Shown piece after piece: positions 55,838-64,000 of a stretch of 64,000 bases of DNA; positions within the stretch are counted from its first letter, which is position 1; each line of letters opens with the position of its first letter. The position numbers and the translations under genes were made by a program. The stretch is from assembly GCA_027475525.1 (NCBI GenBank), contig JAMWFC010000056.1:248001-312000 (forward strand). The letters run 5' to 3'. Source of the stretch: Macrolepiota albuminosa (taxonomy: Eukaryota > Basidiomycota > Agaricomycetes > Agaricales > Agaricaceae). The notes beneath the pieces are model-generated. The model had not been told where the DNA came from. It ran no database searches and saw nothing but the letters and a program-made list of their open reading frames with translations.

Positions 55838-56943
55838 GTGCTAGCCAAAGACCGTTTACGCCTCTGGAGTCCACCAGCAACTGGCCACAGTAAGCAAGAT
55901 AGTGGCAGAAAGTCTACGATCACAAAAGAAAACATAAGGAGAGTTTTTGAAGTTTTAAATGAAGCCTGGGCAGAGTCAACAAAAGAAACATACAGGACAG
56001 GCTTACTGATTTTCCACGTCTTCTGCAATTTCAGACACATAGCAGAAAGTGAGAGAGCGCCAGTGTCACACAGCGTTTTAGAAGCTTTTGTGGTGGCTAT
56101 AGCTGGGGCATACTCGAAATCAGCAATTGAGAACTTCATAGCAGGGATCTGAGCATGGCACTTACTTTACAATGTCACTTGGACATCTGATCACAATTGC
56201 ATGGGTGCACTAATGAGAGCAGCTGATTGATTAGCTCCCCTCACAGCCAAGAGAAAGAAACACAAACCTTGTACACCAGCCTTCTTAGAGGGGATGCATA
56301 AGCAGTTGGGCTTAGAAAATGGAAAGCCTGATCTGCTAAATGCAGCTGTTTTTGCCTGTGCAACAACCTGCTTCTACACAGCTGCAAGACTTGGCGAGTT
56401 CACAATACCAACTCTATCCACATTTGACCCCCAAGTGCATGTCAAGCCAGCAGATATTTTACGCTTGCACAATTGACAAGGACTGCTGATGACAACATTC
56501 TTTCTGCCAAGGACAAAGACTGCGGTACATGGCGAGTCAGTATCATAAGCAGCACAAAGCAGTACATCTGACCCCAAAAGAGCTCTCCAAGTCTACCTAC
56601 GCACCAATGACCTTCCAAGTGAAGGCCCTCTCTTTGCATACAAAAACAAGAAAGGGAGGAGCATCCTGTTAACCAAGAAGAAGTTCTTGGAAGTGCTTTT
56701 GAAAGCCGCAAAAGCTGCCAGATTGGAATCCCTGCAAGGGCATGGGATTAGAATAGGAGCAACTCTCAAATACCTACTGTGGGGAGTCCCATTTGAGGTG
56801 ATGAAAGCTATTGGACGATGGTCCAATGATGCCTTCTGTGGATATCTGTCAAAACACAAGCAAATTTTAGCACCATACCTACAAGCAGTACCATTGCTCC
56901 ATGAGTCATTCATCAGGCTCACTCTTGTGTTCAGAAAATAAGC
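55838..56943 (+). pseudogene. Tyrosine recombinase of the Ngaro-like element
   Basis: It follows the gypsy-B insertion with LAKDRLRLWSPPAT. An N-terminal SAM-like domain (NIRRVFEVLNEAWAESTKET) leads to the catalytic domain: AARLGEFTIPTL (first Arg), LQGHGIRIGATL (His-x-x-Arg) and IGRWSNDAFCGYLSKH (Trp and Tyr box). In-frame stops at about 56150, 56228, 56474 and 56548 inactivate it. It would insert circular cDNA into chromosomes in a live element. Confidence 0.88.
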
Positions 56944-57055
56944 TGGTGAGCATTGTTCTACCAAATACAGATCACGGCTAGAAACAGGGTATCACAAGCA
57001 GTAAGCATGTCTATGTATGATGCATTGTGACCTTCTAGTCATGGTTTGAAAGGGG

Positions 57056-57251
57056 AATTGCGGCTGACACTCTTACTCTCCTTCTCTCAACAGACAGCCT
57101 TTTGCTCATAGAGATGAGAAACCCTCAGAGGGTTTTTACCCAATGCAGCCTAATAAGTAATAAGTACAAAATTCAGTTTGTAAATAATGTACAACTCAAC
57201 ATGTCAAATAATACCATCATTATCTTGAAGTGTTGCGTGACAAAGGCAAAG
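57056..57251 (+). repeat. Split direct repeat B1 of the Ngaro-like element
   Basis: It matches 57856-58052 with few differences; both contain CATAGAGATGAGAAACCCTC. Confidence 0.88.
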
Positions 57252-57408
57252 AGAGGTGGCCTTGTGATCCAGCAAGGAACAAAAGGGAGAACAGGTGGGG
57301 TCTTTGCCTGACGTGATCGCATGATCACGAGGTTCAACACTTTTTTCCTCTGTGACCATGTTGTCGCTTCTCTTCACTGCACTCTAGTTGAGCTTGTCTC
57401 AAAATTTA
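57252..57408 (+). repeat. Split direct repeat A2 of the Ngaro-like element
   Basis: It matches A1 (37240-37397) and directly follows B1. Confidence 0.85.
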
Positions 57409-57855
57409 CCTCCCATCCAACCCATTAGAGTAAGTCGAAGTTGTGGAAATAGACACTAGCGACAAGTTATGCAATTTCCAGATCAGAGTATAGCTCTTGC
57501 AACATTCACAAGAGAACAGACTAGTCAGTGTTCCAGCTGCCCCTCCTCCACCACTCAAACATCAACAATCAATCAGCTCTTTGCATCTTCTGAGCACAGA
57601 GAAGCACCATAGCATCAGAAAAGAGGCTAAGAATGTTGTCAGATGCGGAAGCTTAAGCACTTGTAGAGCCAAGAGAGAGCGTCCAAAAAATACATGCTGT
57701 AGAAGTGACAAACAACAAAGTAAGCATAGTTGATAGAAGAGTGAACGAAGATGGTTACCTCAAGTCAGAAAGAGCAACACGGTGAGAAGAATCAAGATAT
57801 GGCAGTGCCGGCTCAACAAGCGAGACATTGATGGTTTCACCCACCCTCCCTCCCA
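57409..57855. other. Unique segment between A2 and B2
   Basis: No gene recognised. It is part of the Ngaro-like right end. Confidence 0.5.
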
Positions 57856-58052
57856 AATTGCAGCTGACACTCCTACTCTCCTTCTCTCGACAGACGGCCT
57901 TTTACTCATAGAGATGAGAAACCCTCAGAGGGTTTTTACCCAATGCAGCCTAATAAGTAATAAGTACAAAATTCAGTTTGTAAATGATGTACAACCCAAC
58001 ATGTCAAATAATACCATCATTATCTTGAAGTGTTGCGCAACGAAGGCAAAGA
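57856..58052 (+). repeat. Split direct repeat B2, right end of the Ngaro-like element
   Basis: It is the copy of B1 (57056-57251). Similarity stops at about 58052, which I take as the element end. Confidence 0.85.
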
Positions 58053-60682
58053 AAAGAAAACTAAGATTTACTGTAATGAGTATTTAGATAGTCCTGGACA
58101 AGCATTTCCAATCTAGCCCAAGTTTGAAGTATATTTGGTCTTAGATCTGCTGGTAATATTGGGAATCTATCCTCATTTGCTGATATGCAACATAATCAGC
58201 AAGAAGCTGCCATCAGAATGTAACTCAGTAGTGGTTTCTTTTCCAACTTACTTTTAACCTGTGCTGAAATGACTTTCTCTACCTCAGGATCCATTGAAAC
58301 TGCTTTCTGCATGGTAGCAGTGGACTTCATCATAGACTGAGGTTGTCCTGTGCAATTTCAAAATGCTTCTTGTCTTTGTGCTGCAAAGAACCTTGCTACA
58401 AACTGTTTTTCAGTCTCCTTTGGTTGCTGAGGAGCATAAATGTTACTTATGGCTTCTTTCAGATGGGGAGAAAATCTTGACCTTGCAGGAATTGATGGAA
58501 TAAGATTTGCTACATCTGAGGTTGAGGCTATTGAGCTTCAATGCATTTTTCATTGCAAGTATGCCTGAGCCTTGAGATATTTCAACATGTTCTCAGGAGA
58601 TATGTACAAATTGGATATGCTTTAGCACATACAGTCTTAGTCTTGTACAAGTAGTATTCTTAGTGATCAAAGAATACTTGTCCCATACTTACAATATCTG
58701 CACTTGTAAGGTGGACCCTTGGCATCTGCCTTCCTCATCATCCAACACTTTCTGGTCTTTCCAGTGTCCTTCCAGTATCCCCTGCTCTGGGCCAGATTGC
58801 TTCTGAGCTTTTGGAGTCAATTCATTCAGCACTCACCAACTGCCCATCTCTGGCCCCTGCATCCTATCCATGAATTGCAAAGGTCTTCAACCTTCAGATA
58901 CATTATGGGTAGCAGTTGGTCAACCAGGCCTTGTGAGCAGATGACTGCCCCTAGTACTCAGCAACAGGATGTCCCATCCTGCTCATTGGCCTTTGTGACC
59001 ACCTGCTGCTTGTGCTGGCCATTGCTTGGTCCACTGAGTGCTACTCAGCATTCCTTGAAGCTGCTGTGGAGTATCCTTCACTGCTGCCTTTACCAGAGGC
59101 TCTGGAGTTTGCACTAGGTCTGATGGCCACACTAGCAGATACATTAACAACTGTGCAATGGTCTCATCTTTGCAGTCAAATTTGGATTGCTGGTTAGTTG
59201 ACATCCTTGTCAACATGTCAGGTGCTTGCTGTGGTATGTCAAACAAAGTTTGATGCTCAGACTTCTTGAGATCTAGACTCTGAGTCTAGCATTGCAATTC
59301 TTCTTGTAGAATAGAATTGAACTCAAAGAGTTTAAAAAAATCAGACAATGTCAAGAGCTCAGAGTTACACAGCAAAACCAGATTAATATTTGATTCAGTT
59401 CTACAAGTAGTGTAATAAAAAGCTACTTATTTAATGCAGCATCAATGTATATACAGTAGAGTTATTAAATAATATAATTAAGTACTATTATTTTCTATTA
59501 CTTATTTATCATGAAGTCTGACAATAGTAGGCTGTTTAGACAAATAAAGATAGTGCTTTTTTAATATCCAAAGCTGAGGCTCTAGATCAGTAGGTTACAG
59601 TCAAAGAAGTCCTGGAAGCCTCTGATAGGGGCACAGAAAAATTCCAGGAGTGCTGGAAAGTCCCCTGACACTGACTATTGAAGCAATGTCTATGGTGTCC
59701 ACAGCAATACTACCAAAAAAAAAAAGAAAAAAAAAATAGAAAACTTTTCAACTTTTTTCTAGAAAAATACTAGCAAGAAATTATTTTTAACAGGTTTTGT
59801 TCTGTATCTCCTAAAGCAACAAGTAATCTACATACTTCTAGAACCACACAAACATTGTACTTAGCAGGGAATGCTCAGACTTGTTTCTAAGTAGATAGTA
59901 CATATATTACTTGTACATGTCTGATAAACTCTAGATCTCTCTCTGCCAACTTGTAAGACTGTGTTCTACAGCTTCTAGAGATTATCTTTAAACTAAGATC
60001 AGGTGCCTTTCTTTCTGGAGCATTGTCAATAGATCTATTATAGAAATACAATAACATAATATAGTTAGGTATAATTATTTGAGACAATCTGCTATACAGA
60101 TGGCCTAAAAGAAAGAGTACAATTAGCAAAGAAAAAATGATGGAAAAATTCTACTTGCAGTGCTTTTAAAGAAAACTCATCCAAGAAGATTATTTCTTCT
60201 CTTTGAGTTTCTCCCAGTATTTCTTGAACCTTCAACCGGGAATTGAGCCTGTAGGCATTAGATTGAAAAGTTGTATATCAAAATGTATAGTTGACATACG
60301 TTACCTATAGCATTACAGTCAAAAGATCACACTTTATTATAAAGTTAGTAATACTTGCCAACATTGAGTTGACATAGACTGAAACAGATCAAAAATCAGG
60401 TTAGCAAAAGAATGTAGAAAATCTTCTTAACACAAACATTTTGCATTAATCATAAGAAAGACTGGTTTTTGTTCTTAATTAGCTCAAAGGAATAAGAGAG
60501 CAACTTTGTATGATAGCATACAAGTATACAGAAGGCTTGTAGAAGCAGCAAGATAGTACTAGAATAAACAAATATTTCAAATAATCATAGCAAGGTATGT
60601 GTTAGTGCTGCTTACAGTCAAAAGTGTACAGATTGCAATAATGCTTGTTAGTAGTCCAATGTTCATACTTTTAAATTACTTA
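58053..60682. other. AT-rich region with old repeat fragments, no gene recognised
   Basis: Around 59650-59671 AAGTCCCCTGACA resembles the gypsy-C LTR end (reverse of TGTCAGGGGACTT). 59925-59990 is a diverged copy of the inner end of that LTR (CTCTGCCAACTTG...CTTCTAGAG). A homopolymer-rich A tract lies at 59715-59740. No coding region that I can support. Confidence 0.4.
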
Positions 60683-62151
60683 TTAGTGAGTGCACCTTGA
60701 GCAGAGGATATAAATAAGCATGCCTAATGGCAACAAGAAGGTTGATTGCACGTTGGGATCTGTGGCTGTAAACAAATTTCTTTTAGCAAAGTCAGACAAT
60801 AAAACTTACGATCTGAATCCAGTGCGCATTCTTTTCAGAAAGTAGACCATGGACATGGTTATGGACACATCACAGGTGATGGTCATAACCAAACTGACTG
60901 AGTATGAGTTCTATGATCAAAATAAGTTATGGCCTAGAAAAACATTTAAGGTAGAAATATACATACACATGGCAAAGCTGTCTTCATAACATCTGGAGAG
61001 GGAAAGCCATATCTGTCCAATCCTTTAAGTATACTCAATCAGAAAAACTATTTAAAGACAAACTCTAAGGAATTGGCCACTGATTTATATATCTCATTGT
61101 TTGAATCAGATAGCCACAATTGATGGAAGTTGTCTCACCAATGCCTGAACCTGGCCAAATGTCAGCAAGGTTAGCTAGGAAGATGTTGTACACTGACATA
61201 ATGCACCCAGAGAGGTGGCCTGCTGGAAGGAAGTAAATCACATCAAAAGGTTAGTCACATAGAGGCATAGGTGCTTACAATGAATGCAGCAATCAATTTG
61301 TGCCACGGATGGTTAACACTAACTACAGATAATTGATTTAGACATTTGCAGTGAAACGGGAGATCCATTACTCACGGCGATAGACTCTCCATGCATAAAA
61401 ACTAACAAATTTCAATACTTGATTCAGATCAAGGTACTTCTATTTTGTATAGATGAACACACCTCTGAACTAATGATGTAACAATGATCTACAAAATCAT
61501 CAACGACAGGAGCGGAAAAAGAGAAAAAATGATAGTCCACCATGATTGTTACAGCAACCTGAAAATTGCATCAAAACTTAGATGGAACCTCAGATATAGT
61601 AAATCATGTCACAGACTGCAGATCCCCTAGAGCTGCAAGGTCAATATCCTCATGAACAAAACAGCAAATCAGACTAACAAAGTGACGTTGGAGGCTGTCA
61701 AAGTTTTCTCCGGAAGCTTGCCTACAATGAAGACCGAGTGTACTGCCTCCCCTAAGAAAGCTACATCTGTACCTTCCATGATGCTATAACCAAACTCAGC
61801 AGCTCCAAAATAGATTACGCTAAACTATGATACTCACAAGAGTACTAAAATCTGTGGACAGCAAGGATTTATTTCAATCTCGCCAAAATAAGACAGGTAA
61901 CTTACCACTCCTTTTAACAGCTTATGATCACCAGGATAGACGCGGAAGTAATACACTGTCTGCGCCCATGTGATTCCCATAAGCCTGAATTGTTACTTCA
62001 GCTGAGGAGGAAAGTAACATAGGAAGATTGTCTATACGCAAGGTTGATCATCGTGACTGTATTCCAAACCGGTATGAGGGATATTGAACGTATGCATAGC
62101 GTGCTACATACCTGCAAGGAAAGGTCCATTAATTGTTGCTAGAGTCACCAT
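60683..62151 (-). CDS. DUF6534-domain multi-pass membrane protein
   Basis: A fungal-specific family of seven-helix membrane proteins of unknown function, very numerous in Agaricomycetes. The gene is cut into many tiny exons, so no long frame is visible. Minus-strand pieces in order: MVTLATINGPFLAG (from ATG 62151), MGITWAQTVYYFRVYPGDHK (about 61978-61905), ILVLL, HSVFI, a helix, VAVTIM then IIVTSLVQ (61488-61463), SFYAWRVYR (61401-61376), LSVNHPWHKLIAAFI (61322-61280), LVMTITCDVSITMSMVYFLK-RMRTGFR (60893-60810) and a short tail ending at TAA 60683. The FYAWRVYRLS and SRTGFR-like motifs are the family signature. Junctions after 61401, 61376 and 60810 are clean GT-AG; those around 62110 and 61850-61740 are uncertain. 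The C-terminus after RTGFR is shorter than usual, so it may be truncated. Confidence 0.75.
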
Positions 62152-62959
62152 CTTCAGGGCGGACGAGGGGACGGTGGATTGTACGTGGAGATCTAATGTC
62201 GAACGTCCGAGCTGTATTTCAAGCTTGAGATCCAGAGACTAGAGGACAAAGTGGAGCAGCAGAGAAAGCATAAACACAGAGATGACTTATGACAAAAGTT
62301 CCTTTAATATCTTTCCATAAATATGCCTCATTTGAATGCTGTCCAACCTGGTCAACGTTACCTGGGGTCGACGCTTGATATAGATGCGCATTCCTCTACC
62401 AAGCTTGATGCATTCCAAGCGAACTATGTCATGGCACTTTTTTAATATCGATTGTATTGCCGTTCATGATGTGTTTTTTAGCTCATGGACAAATCATGAT
62501 CCTGATATAAAATTTCCTTTTCAAACAAAAAATTTTGGATTTCGTGAGAGTTAACAATACTCTGAAGATTGAAAACAAAGTTTTCATACCCATTTTCATC
62601 GCTTGTGTAAACAGTGATATATTATGTAGTGAGAACATTCTATCTGTACACTAACTTGTGATTGTTGTCAACCCACGTACGCGAACCGAGGGGTTGCGGA
62701 TCGACGAGTAGAAACCCAGATTGGAGACCTTGCTTGTATGGGCCGTTGCTAGCACAGCGTGGCCGAGATCTACTGTCAGGATTCGACTTAAAAGACAAAT
62801 CGGAAAACCAACAATATCAAAGTTAAGTCTGCCTATCGAAGTCGCCTTGTTTGTATCGTCTAAATTTCAGTATATTAAATGTAGGGATGCATGCACCAGG
62901 ATTTGGGTAGCTTCAACTCATATGCGTGCGGTGAATATTTTTTGACTATTTTAAATGGT
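62152..62959. other. Upstream flank of the DUF6534 gene, no further gene seen
   Basis: An open frame at 62721-62945 lacks any recognisable feature. The stretch likely includes the DUF6534 promoter (minus strand). Confidence 0.5.
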
Positions 62960-64000
62960 CCTAAGTTTTTTCCAGTCTGACTTCTTCTTTGGCCTGCCCA
63001 TGAATATTTGTTCTACATTCGACCAAACCCTATCCCTACGTCGTATTCCTCGTGCGAATGTTTTCAGTCATAGAATTGTTTCATATCGTCCGCTGCTCCC
63101 TTCAGCGTGGCTTGTGTTTCCTCCCTTATTCCTTTCATTCGTACTGCGAATTCTTCGGGAGTCTCGGGGGTTTGTGCTTTTGGAGTTGGGTCTAATCCAG
63201 TATTTACTTCCCGCCCCTTGGTGATAAAAAAGGGGAAATTGCCTGTCGAACTTGAAATGCAATTATTATTATAGCAAAACTCGGCTAAGGTAAGCCACTC
63301 CGCCAAATCGTCCATCCGGTAGTTGAAGAGTCTCAGGTACTGTTTTACTTCCTGATTAACTCTTTTGGTTGGGCCGTCAGTTTGTGGGTGGTGGGATGTT
63401 GATAAATTGTGTTTGATCCCCATTAATTCATATAGCTCTTTCATCAATGCGGATGCGAATTGGGCCCCTCAGTCGCTAATTACTCATGACGCCAGACTTG
63501 GTCTCCGAACAGGCACACCGCCTCTTCAGAGTCAATTTCTTTATTGCATGGGATTGCAAACATGCATTCACTAAACCGGTCAATAACAACCATTATCGCG
63601 TCGTACCCCCTCGAGATTGGTAAACCCGTGATAATGTCAGTTTGAAATGATCTGGAACGGGAAATCTGGAATTGTATTAGGAGATAGGAGCCCCCATGGT
63701 TTTTGTGGAAATGTCTTCATTTGCTGGCATTTTCTACATATTTATTCATGCACTCTTCATCTTAGACCACCAATAGTTCCTTAATGTCAGTTCTTTTGTC
63801 TTATTCCTTCCTGGGTGCCCCCCGACCAGCCTAGGAACAACTGGGTCTGCTTGATAGTGCATGGTGCAGGCCAATCCTTCATTGCTACTAACCTTGTTGG
63901 GTCCATTGTTACCTTTCCCTCCCCCAACCAATACTCCCAAATATTTGACTACTGTCTTTTTGAACTCGCATTGCTCTGGTTTTAGGTAGAGCTTGTTTCA
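62960..64000 (-). pseudogene. Gypsy-D: Ty3/gypsy RT-integrase remnant, runs off the window
   Basis: Reading the minus strand from the window end: LYLKPEQCEFKKTVVKYLGV and VTMDPTRLVAMKDWPAPCTI (end of RT), TQLFLG, then directly GGHPGRNKTKELTLRNYWW (integrase zinc domain), IITGLPISRGYDAIMVVIDR (first Asp region, as T-D-I-I), HHPQTDGPTKRVNQEVKQYL (third catalytic region) and NTGLDPTPKA ... MKQFYD. RNase H is missing: RT joins the integrase zinc domain within a few codons. Several stops. It ends about 62960, with no LTR seen. Confidence 0.82.

Larger units (their letters stand above)
37240..58052 (+). mobile_element. Ngaro-like (DIRS order) tyrosine-recombinase retrotransposon, interrupted
   Basis: Split direct repeats occur in the order A1 (37240-37397) ... 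B1 (57056-57251) A2 (57252-57408) ... B2 (57856-58052), with B1 abutting A2, the arrangement of Ngaro/PAT elements. Inside are a Gag-like region, CCHC-like zinc motifs, an RT with VDD, RNase H and a tyrosine recombinase. Gypsy-B is inserted at 42157/55836, between RNase H and recombinase. Without it the element is about 7.1 kb. Numerous stops make it inactive. Confidence 0.88.

Noticed and set aside
58719..59246. ORFs on both strands around 58.7-59.2 kb as a gene
   Set aside because: Low-complexity Leu/Thr/Gln content, no motif, no consistent splice structure.
62721..62945. Short plus-strand ORF of 74 codons
   Set aside because: No recognisable domain, no homologous neighbour and chance length.

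Overview
This window looks like a transposon-packed chromosome segment of a filamentous basidiomycete, probably an Agaricomycete. The evidence is the set of host genes (all cut by many 42-69 nt GT-AG introns), a DUF6534-type membrane protein gene, a family 8 polysaccharide lyase gene, and the mix of Ty3/gypsy, Ty1/copia, Ngaro-type tyrosine-recombinase, Tc1/mariner, pogo and Crypton-like sequences. The class assignment is inference; no rRNA or species marker is present.

Layout: 539-2219 is a broken Tc1/mariner element. 2626-21269 is a nest of LTR elements, which I read as four levels: an LTR of a gypsy family (gypsy-C) is split by an inverted 3' piece of the same family; its LTR is split by a copia element (3217-19882, target duplication GTCTG); the copia element is split by a young minus-strand gypsy (gypsy-A, 4809-16626, target duplication AGAAG, identical 176-bp LTRs). 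21353-23358 holds Crypton-like and pogo-like remnants. 23524-32379 is a host gene island: an intron-containing tRNA-Thr(UGU), glutamate 5-kinase (proline synthesis), ribose-phosphate pyrophosphokinase (PRPP supply) and a secreted family 8 polysaccharide lyase. 33-37 kb is decayed material. 37240-58052 is a Ngaro-like element with the split direct repeats A1 ... B1-A2 ... B2, interrupted by a 13.7-kb gypsy (gypsy-B, 42158-55835). 60683-62151 is a minus-strand DUF6534 membrane protein gene, and 62960-64000 is another gypsy remnant running off the window.

Most unusual content: gypsy-B carries, antisense to gag-pol and between pol and its 3' LTR, a seven-exon gene with its own TATA-like box and a Cys-cluster domain, plus a second, less resolved antisense gene. 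Gypsy-A has a long extra ORF downstream of integrase, preceded by a polypyrimidine/CAG splice-acceptor-like site, and its coding DNA seems saturated with short perfect stem-loops. The two copia LTRs differ by exactly one 52-nt GT-AG intron-like segment.

Caution on the assembly: there are 15 tandem duplications, every one with a period of exactly 77 bp and all inside repeats. This is best explained by untrimmed k=77 graph overlaps between joined contigs. They break many transposon reading frames, so frame breaks at those points should not be read as biology. Independent of them, the older elements carry many transition mutations, mostly at CpG, giving stop codons and Asp-to-Asn changes at catalytic sites.
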